NCBI GenBank assembly: GCA_903924445.1
Contig: CAIYBQ010000495.1
Span: forward strand, 1-10,541
From: an uncultured Armatimonadota bacterium
GTDB taxonomy: Bacteria > Armatimonadota > Armatimonadia > Armatimonadales > Armatimonadaceae
Direction of reading: 5' to 3'
Length of the DNA: 10,541 nucleotides
Of this stretch, positions 1 to 6,060 are shown piece after piece. The position numbers were made by a program, and so were the translations under genes. The notes under the pieces were generated by a model that saw only the letters and a program-made list of their open reading frames with translations, was not told the origin of the DNA and did not search any database. Within the stretch, counting starts at the first letter, position 1. Each line of letters starts with the position of its first letter.

Positions 1-359
1 AACTCACCCTCATGTCCAAATGGGGGATGCCCAAGGTCATGCGCAAGCGCAATCGCCTCCGTCAAGTCCTCATTGAGGCGCAGCGCACGCGCAACGGTAC
101 GGCTGATTTGAGCCACTTCCAGCGAGTGTGTCAGGCGTGTCCGGTAATGATCTTCCTCCGGGTCCAGAAAGACCTGCGTCTTATGTTTCAGACGGCGGAA
201 GGCGTTCGAGTGGATAATCCGGTCGCGGTCCTTTTGAAAACAGGTCCGCACCGGGTCCGCGGGTTCGATGCGCTGGCGGCCCTTGCTCTCAGTCGAGCGG
301 GTGGCCCAGGATGCCAGCGTTGTCAGCTCAATGGCTTCTGTACGTTCACGAATTGTCAT
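1..359 (-). CDS. dgt: dGTP triphosphohydrolase (dGTPase), N-terminal part, cut by window edge
   Basis: This is a cytoplasmic HD-superfamily phosphohydrolase that splits dGTP (and often other dNTPs) into deoxynucleoside and triphosphate, acting in dNTP pool control. The first 119 residues are visible, starting MTIRERTEAIELTTLASWA. The segments RDRIIHSNAFRRLKHKTQVF (about 45-64), DHYRTRLTHSLEVAQ (70-84) and EAIALAHDLGHPPFGHEGE (101-119) are the conserved family signature. His78 and the His107-Asp108 pair are the expected HD metal ligands; the last HD Asp lies beyond the edge. The ATG follows the protease stop by 23 nt and is preceded by a purine-rich SD (GGAAGAGAG) about 7 nt upstream, so it is probably translated from the same message as the two genes before it. 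The family assignment is by recalled similarity and is strong. Whether it is the shorter class or the long E. coli type cannot be told because the C-terminus is missing. Confidence 0.93.
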   Translation of the reverse strand, partial: MTIRERTEAIELTTLASWATRSTESKGRQRIEPADPVRTCFQKDRDRIIHSNAFRRLKHKTQVFLDPEEDHYRTRLTHSLEVAQISRTVARALRLNEDLTEAIALAHDLGHPPFGHEGE

Positions 360-382
360 AACAAAACTCTCTTCCAAATGCG

Positions 383-1492
383 CTAGGCAAGTCGCCGCAG
401 CAGCATATATTCCATTAGGTTGTCGCGGGTCACGAGACCAAGGACCCGCTGACCAGCATCAGTAATCACAATCGGGAACGCATCCTGGCCATAGCTTTGG
501 AGATGCCCAAGCAGCGAATCATCAGGACCAGCCGTTGGCGCATCCCGGTCCATCACACTGCTCGCAAATGCATCCCGGCCCTGCTGTGCAATCCCCTGAA
601 TCAAACGCTCCCGTGTGAGCAAGCCAAGGTAGTCACTGCCAAGAACAACTGGGAAATCATGTTGATGCGTATGCAAGAGCAGCTCGCCGACCTCGGCAAG
701 CGTCATCCCAGGCAGAATGGTTTCGGTACGACCAACCATCACATCCTGCATCCGGACACGCGCAAGCGGATCCGTGCTCTGGCTGGCTGCAATCTCTTGA
801 CCCGCTCCCATGAAGACAAATCCTGCGATGATCAGCAGCGTGATGTTTCCCGAGAAGAAGCCATAGAATCCGGCTGCCACGGCAAGGACCTGCCCAACAC
901 GCCCGGCGATTCGTGTTGCGGCAACCTGCCCGATACGCATCGCGAGGAGAGAGCGCACGATGCGCCCACCATCCATCGGGAATGCAGGCAAGAGATTAAA
1001 GATAGCTAAGCTCGCATTCGCAAGACCAAGCATCGTGAAATAGGAGCGTATTGTGTCGGGATCCTGCACATAGGACCGCAGTCCATTAAAGAACACATTT
1101 GGAAGCCCGCCGGGGCTGAGACGGAGGTAGATATAAACCAGACCTGCGATGACGACATTGACAGCGGGGCCGGCTACGGTGATGAGGAATTCATGCTTTG
1201 GAGATGGCTGGGCCTCAAGGGTAGCCAGACCGCCAATGGGGTACATCGTGATGCGGCGTATCGGGTACCCGAGACGAATCGCGGTCAGTGCATGGCCAAG
1301 CTCGTGCAGCAGAATACATACAAACAATCCGATAAAGAGCGGGAGTGAATTCCGGTCAAAGGATGCAATCCATGCGATCGCCAGTAAAAATGTGGCATGT
1401 AGCCGGATATGAATCCCTGCAATCTTGAGGATGGTAAGGGACCATGGGTCCCTCGGGACCTGAATCTCGGCGCTATCTTGTCGCTTAGGCAT
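383..1492 (-). CDS. Site-2 protease family (M50) intramembrane metalloprotease with C-terminal CBS pair
   Basis: This 369-aa polytopic membrane protein belongs to the M50 (site-2 protease) zinc metalloproteases, which cut substrates within the membrane. HELGH at residues 63-67 is the HExxH zinc motif in a hydrophobic segment, and NLLPAFPMDGG at 166-176 supplies the third zinc ligand (Asp174). Hydrophobic segments lie at about 31-62, 103-123, 154-171 and 205-231. The C-terminal part from about 247 to 367 looks like two CBS domains, which in SpoIVFB-like relatives sense adenine nucleotides. All catalytic residues are present, so it is probably active; the substrate is unknown. The ATG is preceded by GGTGA 3 nt upstream, a weak SD. 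It lies 69 nt after the symporter gene and 23 nt before dgt, all in one direction. It resembles the rip/SpoIVFB-like CBS-containing group rather than RseP, because no PDZ domain is visible. Confidence 0.9.
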   Translation of the reverse strand: MPKRQDSAEIQVPRDPWSLTILKIAGIHIRLHATFLLAIAWIASFDRNSLPLFIGLFVCILLHELGHALTAIRLGYPIRRITMYPIGGLATLEAQPSPKHEFLITVAGPAVNVVIAGLVYIYLRLSPGGLPNVFFNGLRSYVQDPDTIRSYFTMLGLANASLAIFNLLPAFPMDGGRIVRSLLAMRIGQVAATRIAGRVGQVLAVAAGFYGFFSGNITLLIIAGFVFMGAGQEIAASQSTDPLARVRMQDVMVGRTETILPGMTLAEVGELLLHTHQHDFPVVLGSDYLGLLTRERLIQGIAQQGRDAFASSVMDRDAPTAGPDDSLLGHLQSYGQDAFPIVITDAGQRVLGLVTRDNLMEYMLLRRLA

Positions 1493-1561
1493 AGTTCACC
1501 ATTACCACAATTCGGTGAAAATAGTGCCGAGCACCCGGATTTGCAGCGGAATCTGGCCGAA

Positions 1562-3190
1562 TCAGCCCAAATGCTCGCGTAAAAACATCGGGACATCACC
1601 TTCATCAATACCCGACTCCCGCGCACGCTTCGCGAGTGCAATAGCAGAAGCGGGTGTCCGGAACCAAATTCCAATCATCACGACCACCGCGGAACCAATC
1701 AACGCAAACCAGGTAAACGAGACCAGCTGGAAGTAGCCGAGCACACCGGTTGTGCATAGACCCGCACACACAGCGATGGCATTTCCCGTGTCCGAGCCAC
1801 GGTCTTTTGTCAGCATCCCGATCAGGAAAACACCCAGCATCGGGCCAACAATATACGATGCGATCCCAAGCACCACCGGGATGATGCGAATACTTGGATC
1901 GGCGACTTTCATATAGGCAAAGATGCCCGCAACGACAAACATCAACAGCGAGAAGATGGCCGTAAACCAGCGCGCGGCAACCATCGCGTTGTGATCGGAA
2001 TACTTCCCTGAGCGCACCAGATACGGAACATACCAGTCATTGGTGGCACTCGTGGCGAGGGCATTCAGCGCTGCGGAGAGCGAGCCCATCGCGGTTGCAA
2101 AAACGCCTGCAAGCACCAGACCGCGAAGGCCGACGGGAAGCACATTTAGGATATAGCTACTAAAGATGTCCGCATTGGACTTCGGCATAAACCTCGGGTC
2201 CTGCTGGTAATAGACGAAGAGCAGGATACCGATAAAGGTAAAAATCGCCGCAATCGGGATGTCCAAGAACGCCGCTGAAAGCAATGAGCGCTTGGCCTTC
2301 TGGTGCGTTTCAGCGGTGAGCATCCGCTGGACCATGTCTTGGTCTGTACCAAACATCGCCATATTCAGCATCGTCGCCCCGAACACAGCCGAGAAAATTG
2401 TGTAGTCACCCGTAAAAATATGCTTGATGACACCAACAAACCCAAGGTTCCCGGTGGTTTCAAAGCCTGTGACAAAGTAGCCATCCAAATGGGTCATCGC
2501 AGGAACCGCAGCCGTAAGCGCAGACCAGCCGCCGATTTGGTTTAGGAGAAAGACAATCGCCGCGATGGCGGAGCCGAACATGATGCAGGCTTGAACGACA
2601 TCCGTCCAGATGACAGCTTTGATACCGCCCTTCGTCGTATAAAAAGCGGTCAGGAGGACGAGCGCGCCAATCGCTACGAGATAAGGGCCAACGGATGTCA
2701 CCGGCTGGAAGGTTATCGACTTGCCTTGCTGCTCGACGAAGAGCTTCCAGGCGAGGACCATCACCAGACTTGGGATGAACAAGCGCGAGCCGCTGGCGAG
2801 CGTGCGCATAATCAGAAAGAGTGCGCTGACGATGCTCTTTGACCGCGGGCCAAAGCGCACCGCGAGGTAGTCGTAGACGGTGTAGACCTTGTAGTCGTAG
2901 TAGGGCTTGAGGAAGACATTTGCGACGACCCAGCGCCCGAGGACAACGCCCATCGTGAGCTGCACGTAGGCAAGCGAGCGTTTCGCAAAGCCTTCGCCGG
3001 GAGCTCCCAAAAATGTCGCAGCGCTGGTCTCGGCGGCGATGATACTTGCCATCACGGCCCACCATGGAACCTGCCGGCCCGCGAGCGCGAAGTCCTTCAG
3101 GCTCTCTTCACGGCGGCCCATATAGAGACCGATTGCCGAAATACCGGCGAAGTAGAGCAGGATGATTCCCAGGTCAACAAGAAAGCCCAT
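1562..3190 (-). CDS. Sodium:solute symporter (SSS family) transporter
   Basis: This 542-aa inner-membrane protein has the alternating hydrophobic segments of the SSS (SLC5-like) family, which import sugars, amino acids, carboxylates or similar solutes with Na+. TM1 starts at residue 5. SLKDFALAGRQVPWW (30-44) and the unwound helix region ASIIAAETSAATFLG (48-62) are typical. GGIKAVIWTDVVQ (188-200) and FGTDQDMVQRMLTA (280-293) match the family signatures. ATAMGSLSAALNALAT (365-380) corresponds to the Na+-site helix. The substrate cannot be read from sequence. The start is supported by a TATAAT -10 box ending 7 nt before the ATG with no Shine-Dalgarno sequence, suggesting a leaderless transcript. 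An imperfect-symmetry operator candidate overlaps that box. It is probably first in a symporter-protease-dgt transcript. A Gly stands where one of the two Na+-binding Ser/Thr residues often is (Gly369-Ser370). Confidence 0.92.
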   Translation of the reverse strand: MGFLVDLGIILLYFAGISAIGLYMGRREESLKDFALAGRQVPWWAVMASIIAAETSAATFLGAPGEGFAKRSLAYVQLTMGVVLGRWVVANVFLKPYYDYKVYTVYDYLAVRFGPRSKSIVSALFLIMRTLASGSRLFIPSLVMVLAWKLFVEQQGKSITFQPVTSVGPYLVAIGALVLLTAFYTTKGGIKAVIWTDVVQACIMFGSAIAAIVFLLNQIGGWSALTAAVPAMTHLDGYFVTGFETTGNLGFVGVIKHIFTGDYTIFSAVFGATMLNMAMFGTDQDMVQRMLTAETHQKAKRSLLSAAFLDIPIAAIFTFIGILLFVYYQQDPRFMPKSNADIFSSYILNVLPVGLRGLVLAGVFATAMGSLSAALNALATSATNDWYVPYLVRSGKYSDHNAMVAARWFTAIFSLLMFVVAGIFAYMKVADPSIRIIPVVLGIASYIVGPMLGVFLIGMLTKDRGSDTGNAIAVCAGLCTTGVLGYFQLVSFTWFALIGSAVVVMIGIWFRTPASAIALAKRARESGIDEGDVPMFLREHLG

Positions 3191-3197
3191 GGCTGCG

Positions 3198-3203
3198 ATT
3201 ATA
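3198..3203 (-). promoter_or_regulatory. -10 box of the symporter gene (leaderless type)
   Basis: Reading the minus strand, TATAAT is followed by CGCAGCC and then the ATG at 3190. That puts the expected transcription start at or within a base or two of the start codon. No convincing -35 hexamer lies 16-18 nt upstream, and no SD stands before the ATG. Confidence 0.6.
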
Positions 3204-3214
3204 ACCCCGGTTAT
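3201..3214. promoter_or_regulatory. Inverted repeat overlapping the symporter -10 box, possible operator
   Basis: ATAACC and GGTTAT form perfect 6-bp arms separated by CC. One arm overlaps the TATAAT box, so a bound protein would block RNA polymerase. No cognate regulator is seen in the window. A 6-bp arm can occur by chance. Confidence 0.35.
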
Positions 3215-3266
3215 TGGTTACCTTGGCTGCAGCATGGGCCCGATTATTGCAGTCGTTTTGTCTCCC

Positions 3267-3593
3267 CTAGCCGAGAAAGCGGCGCAGCTGCACCTTGCGG
3301 TTACAGGCTTTTGAACCTTCGGTCGCGAGGCGCAAGGCCGTTTCGTCATCCGGGGCATTGATGACCCAGAAGCCGCTCATGTACTCTTCGGTTATGTGGA
3401 GAGGGCCATCGGTGATGATGCCAGCGCCACCACGGTTGTCAATCAGTTTGGCGGTGTCCGGGCTCATAATCCCACCCGCCATCACCCAGTGGCCTTCCGC
3501 TTCAAGCTTGTCGTTGAAGGCATCGATATGGACCATTTCATCCGGTCGCCCAGTGTTTGTCGCGGTGTCAATCACAGCAATCAGGTAGCGCAT
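3267..3593 (-). CDS. YCII-related (DGPF) domain protein
   Basis: This small 108-aa cytoplasmic protein begins MRYLIAVIDTATNTGRPDEM and contains KLEAEGHWVMAGGIMSPDTA (29-48), the DGP tripeptide (62-64), and EEYMSGFWVINAPDDETAL (69-87). This is the ferredoxin-like YCII/DGPF pattern. Family members include dehydrochlorinase-like enzymes and proteins of unknown function often found near ECF sigma factors, but no sigma factor gene is next to this one. The start is well supported: GAAGGAAG lies about 5 nt before the ATG. It ends 76 nt before the symporter start, which has its own promoter, so the two may be separately transcribed. It is divergent from the amidohydrolase gene. The biochemical role is unknown. 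Confidence 0.85.
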   Translation of the reverse strand: MRYLIAVIDTATNTGRPDEMVHIDAFNDKLEAEGHWVMAGGIMSPDTAKLIDNRGGAGIITDGPLHITEEYMSGFWVINAPDDETALRLATEGSKACNRKVQLRRFLG

Positions 3594-3716
3594 TTAGTCT
3601 TCCTTCAAAAAATGTCCGTACACTCGCTTTGCACGGCTGTGAGCACTTTACAGCAAGTGTCGATAAGCAATCATTTGACCTTTGTTACGGGAGATATCCG
3701 GCGAGTACACTGCAGC
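3594..3716. promoter_or_regulatory. Divergent intergenic region between the YCII gene and the amidohydrolase gene
   Basis: These 123 bp must hold promoters for both directions. The plus-strand promoter shows as TACACT just before the hydrolase ATG. On the minus strand only the SD of the YCII gene is clear; TAAAGT (about 3650) is a possible -10 but is not convincing. No clear operator palindrome was found. Confidence 0.5.
3706..3711 (+). promoter_or_regulatory. -10 box of the amidohydrolase gene (leaderless type)
   Basis: TACACT fits the TANNNT -10 form and is followed by GCAGC and the ATG at 3717. No SD precedes the ATG. A TTGACC at 3675-3680 resembles a -35 but its 25-nt spacing to this box is too long for a standard sigma-70 promoter. 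Confidence 0.5.
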
Positions 3717-4553
3717 ATGGAACTGATTGACTGCCACCAGCATCTTTGGGATTTGACGCGCTTTGACCTGCCATGGGTAAAGGGAATTGGCCTGCCTCTC
3801 GAGGCGCAGCACACACCCATCGAGTACCAGGAAGCGATCTCCGGGACGCCGATTGGCCGCCGAGTCTACATGGAAGTGGATGTCACTCCGGAACAACGTG
3901 TTCTGGAAGCCGCATACGCCTGTGACCTTGGACCTGCCGTTGTCGGTGCAGACCCTGCATCGCAGACCTTTTCCAAACATCTCGATCAAATTGCACACGC
4001 AAATCTCAAAGGTGTCCGTCAGGTTCTCCACGGCGGAAACCCGGAAGCCAGAATCATCGAGTCACGCTTCATCCAAAATTTGGAAGTCCTCGGCGAGCGC
4101 AACCTGAGCTTTGATATCTGTATTCGGCCGGGTGAGCTAAACCACGCAGCGATGGCAGCGCGCCGCGTTCCGGGAACGACATTTATCCTCGACCATTGCG
4201 GAAATGGGGATGTTCAGGCAACCGAGAGTGACCGTGCAAAGTGGATGAAGGGTATCGAGATGGTCGCCGCCGAGCCCAATGTCTGGTGCAAAATCAGCGG
4301 CATCATCGTGACCGCAAAGCGCGGTGCGTGGTCCCCGGATGACCTGGCGCCGATCATTTCGCACTGCCTAGATGCCTTTGGCCCTGACCGTGTAATCTTT
4401 GGCTCCGACTGGCCGGTATGTACGCTGACAGACAGCCTTAAGGCGTGGGTGGATGCGTTTACGCAGATCACTGGCACGCTTCCGGATGACGACCGTGAGA
4501 AGCTGTGGTTCCGAAACGCGGAGCGCCTTTACGGCCTTGCGGTAGCGGAGTAA
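3717..4553 (+). CDS. Amidohydrolase 2 family protein (COG3618, L-fuconolactonase-like TIM-barrel hydrolase)
   Basis: This 278-aa protein belongs to the amidohydrolase-2 / COG3618 group of TIM-barrel hydrolases, which includes sugar lactonases (L-fucono-, L-rhamnono-lactonase type) and 2-pyrone-4,6-dicarboxylate lactonase. Motifs in order are CHQHLWD (6-12, strand 1 metal/substrate His pair), LKGVRQVLHG (97-106), FILDHCGNGD (156-165) and VIFGSDWPV (226-234), whose Asp231 is the catalytic Asp. The first ATG giving this N-terminus is 3717. The open frame continues upstream to 3396 across the YCII gene, but that stretch does not resemble the family, and a TACACT -10 box 5 nt before the ATG supports the short form. 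The natural substrate is not readable; a sugar lactone is a reasonable guess given the symporter and sialidase relic nearby. The next gene starts 5 bp after its stop. Confidence 0.88.
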   Translation: MELIDCHQHLWDLTRFDLPWVKGIGLPLEAQHTPIEYQEAISGTPIGRRVYMEVDVTPEQRVLEAAYACDLGPAVVGADPASQTFSKHLDQIAHANLKGVRQVLHGGNPEARIIESRFIQNLEVLGERNLSFDICIRPGELNHAAMAARRVPGTTFILDHCGNGDVQATESDRAKWMKGIEMVAAEPNVWCKISGIIVTAKRGAWSPDDLAPIISHCLDAFGPDRVIFGSDWPVCTLTDSLKAWVDAFTQITGTLPDDDREKLWFRNAERLYGLAVAE

Positions 4554-4558
4554 CGCAC

Positions 4559-5005
4559 GTGTCCATGGAGTTACTGGAGCGCTTTGAGCCAGAGCTGGAT
4601 ACGGCGACGATTACGGGTGGCAACCCGATGCACCGTGTCCTCCTCGTCGCAAATGTTGGGGCAACGCCATTTACCGGCTGGGCCCGCCTCACTGTCGATT
4701 TCCAAACCCGCCGACGCTACGCCATACAAATCAGCGATGCGAGTGGCGCAACCTGCCGCCACCACATCACCGATGAATTTGTAAACGAACCATCCGCCGA
4801 AACCGGCAAATTCCGCTGGGCATTTTCTCTTTGGTTTGACGTAAAAGTCGAGCCAAATCAGCTCGTTGGCTTCCTTGCAGCGTGGACACCGGAACCCGAC
4901 GAGCCCGAGACTCATGTTGCCTTTTCACACCCCGATGCCTGGCTCCCCGCCCTCGAAGCGCAGCCACACCCGGGACGGCTAACCCTGCCGCACACGCTAG
5001 CGTAA
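4559..5005 (+). CDS. Hypothetical protein, probably beta-rich, linked to the amidohydrolase
   Basis: I do not recognise this 148-aa protein. It has no signal peptide, no transmembrane segment and no obvious catalytic motif. Alternating hydrophobic strands (HRVLLVANVG, ARLTVDFQ, YAIQISD, FRWAFSLWFDVKVEP, LVGFLAAW) point to a beta-sandwich-like fold. The C-terminal third is rich in Pro, Glu and His. A GTG at 4559 is chosen because GGAG at 4547-4550, inside the upstream gene's last codons, sits 8 nt before it. An ATG two codons later (4565) would give 146 aa and is also possible. The 5-bp gap from the amidohydrolase stop implies shared transcription and translational coupling, so it may act with that hydrolase. 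Nothing in the sequence shows a function. Confidence 0.7.
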   Translation: MSMELLERFEPELDTATITGGNPMHRVLLVANVGATPFTGWARLTVDFQTRRRYAIQISDASGATCRHHITDEFVNEPSAETGKFRWAFSLWFDVKVEPNQLVGFLAAWTPEPDEPETHVAFSHPDAWLPALEAQPHPGRLTLPHTLA

Positions 5006-5013
5006 TCTGATCT

Positions 5014-5083
5014 GCTATCGCCCCCGTTGGGACGCATGAAAAACGCCTGGCGCATCTAAGTTGTCTCGTCGGAACCCGATAGC
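5014..5083. repeat. 7-bp inverted repeat in the gap after the hypothetical gene
   Basis: GCTATCG (5014-5020) and CGATAGC (5077-5083) are perfect inverted arms 56 bp apart. Between them are short near-repeats around ACGC and GCGC. There is no T-run after the second arm, so it is not an ordinary intrinsic terminator. It may be a folded mRNA 3' end or chance. Confidence 0.25.
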
Positions 5084-5126
5084 ACCCTCTGAGCATCGCT
5101 AAAGTCCAGCAAGTAAAAAATGCACT

Positions 5127-5372
5127 ATGCGAACTCAATTGACAAAGCCAGCACCTCGAGTCGCGTGGTTGACCTCGGTTTCAAAGACTACGGCCCGCAC
5201 GTGGAATGCTCCCTACCGTATCGCAGATGTCATCGGGGCCTATCCCAGCAGCGTCGAGCTACGGGATGGCAGTGTCCTCTTCATCTACTACACCGAGGGC
5301 GCTAGAAGAGTGATTCGGGCGGCGCGTTACGGTGTTGGACGGGATGGCCTGAAGCCGATGCCACCCGGGTAG
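5127..5372 (+). pseudogene. Decayed C-terminal fragment of a BNR/Asp-box sialidase-like gene
   Basis: The open frame encodes 81 aa, of which the last 55 or so look like the end of an exo-alpha-sialidase / BNR-repeat protein: RTWNAPYRIADVIG, then AYPSSVELRDGSVLFIYY, then an IRAARY-type ending. A full protein would be several hundred residues, and an in-frame TAA at 5100-5102 blocks extension. An Asp-box (S-x-D-x-G-x-T-W) can be reconstructed: the open frame reads SKTTARTW, while frame +2 over 5186-5194 reads DYG, so SKDYGRTW is recovered by undoing a one-base deletion near 5184-5187 and a one-base insertion near 5194-5196. I found no convincing upstream sialidase sequence in 5006-5126. It has no clear SD. 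It is probably a relic; a short expressed protein cannot be excluded. Confidence 0.7.
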
Positions 5373-5378
5373 AGCGGA

Positions 5379-5384
5379 TATAAT
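5379..5384 (+). promoter_or_regulatory. -10 box of ruvA (leaderless type)
   Basis: A perfect TATAAT is followed by CCGGGC and the ruvA ATG at 5391. It begins 6 bp after the stop of the sialidase relic. No SD and no good -35 hexamer at normal spacing are seen. It is probably the promoter for the ruvAB and downstream gene set. Confidence 0.65.
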
Positions 5385-5390
5385 CCGGGC

Positions 5391-6038
5391 ATGATTGCAC
5401 AGCTCCGTGGCCACGTTGTACGCGTTGCAGCACCGACATTGGTGCTCGATGTAAACGGGGTTGGCTACCGGGTTTCTGTACCAGCATCGGTGCTCGAAAA
5501 CCTCCCAACGGATGGCACGCCACTCACCCTCATCACGCATATGCAGGTCCGTGAGGATGACATGTCGCTCTTCGGTTTCTTGGATGACCAAGAGCTCGAA
5601 GTCTTCAACCTCTTGCTGAGTGTGTCAGGCGTCGGACCCAAGGCAAGCCTTGCGATGCTGTCTGCCCTCGGATCCGTTGGAATTGCCAAGGCAGTTGCGG
5701 GCGAGGATGTCCGGACGCTCACGAAAGTCCCTGGTATCGGAACGCGCACCGCGCAGCGCCTCGTGGTTGACCTCAAGGAGAAAATGCTCCCGATTGGTCT
5801 TGGCGCCGGGCCGACGACCACCCCGGTTGGAGGGATAAAGCCAAGCGTGGTGGCACAGCCGGCGGTGCATCCAAATGCCCTTATCGCGGATGTTATTTCT
5901 GCTCTGCAAAACCTCGGGTATCCCAAGGCCGATGCGATGAAAGCTGGAGAGAGTGCGCATGAGCAGCTTCAGGGCGCGGGTGTGCTACCTGAGTTTGCGA
6001 CCTTGCTTCGCGCTGCGCTAAGCCATTTGTCACGTTAA
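5391..6038 (+). CDS. ruvA: Holliday junction branch migration complex subunit RuvA
   Basis: RuvA binds four-way DNA junctions as a tetramer and loads RuvB motors for branch migration in recombinational repair. All three domains are present in 215 aa. The OB fold spans 1-63 (MIAQLRGHVV start, LDVNGVGYRV at 19-28). The acidic pin residues Glu55 and Asp56 are at the same positions as in E. coli. The two helix-hairpin-helix motifs are VSGVGPKAS (78-86) and VPGIGTRTAQRL (113-124). A flexible linker at about 133-165 leads to the RuvB-binding domain III (about 165-215, containing VISALQNLGYPKADA). Length is close to the usual 200 or so. The start is fixed by family alignment and by the TATAAT 6 nt upstream. 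ruvB follows after 22 nt. ruvC, often upstream, is absent here. Confidence 0.97.
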   Translation: MIAQLRGHVVRVAAPTLVLDVNGVGYRVSVPASVLENLPTDGTPLTLITHMQVREDDMSLFGFLDDQELEVFNLLLSVSGVGPKASLAMLSALGSVGIAKAVAGEDVRTLTKVPGIGTRTAQRLVVDLKEKMLPIGLGAGPTTTPVGGIKPSVVAQPAVHPNALIADVISALQNLGYPKADAMKAGESAHEQLQGAGVLPEFATLLRAALSHLSR

Positions 6039-6060
6039 GCGGGAGCTCAGAAACAACGCC

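Noticed and set aside
497..1009. 170-codon plus-strand open frame
   Set aside because: It is antisense to the site-2 protease, whose HELGH and PMDGG motifs show which strand is coding.
1528..1577. CGAGCA/TGCTCG inverted repeat across the symporter stop codon, possible terminator
   Set aside because: The arms are only 6 bp with a 38-bp loop and no T-run follows on the minus strand; the next gene begins shortly after.
2460..3065. 201-codon minus-strand open frame within the symporter gene
   Set aside because: It is a shifted frame of the symporter with Arg/Cys-rich, non-protein-like composition.
3618..3710. Similar GTACACTCGC and GCGAGTACAC strings at both sides of the divergent region
   Set aside because: They are not true inverted copies (the reverse complement of the second is GTGTACTCGC), so a shared operator is not supported.
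3396..3716. Upstream extension of the amidohydrolase frame (107 extra residues)
   Set aside because: It runs antisense through the YCII gene, does not resemble the family N-terminus, and the MELIDCHQH start at 3717 has a fitting -10 box.
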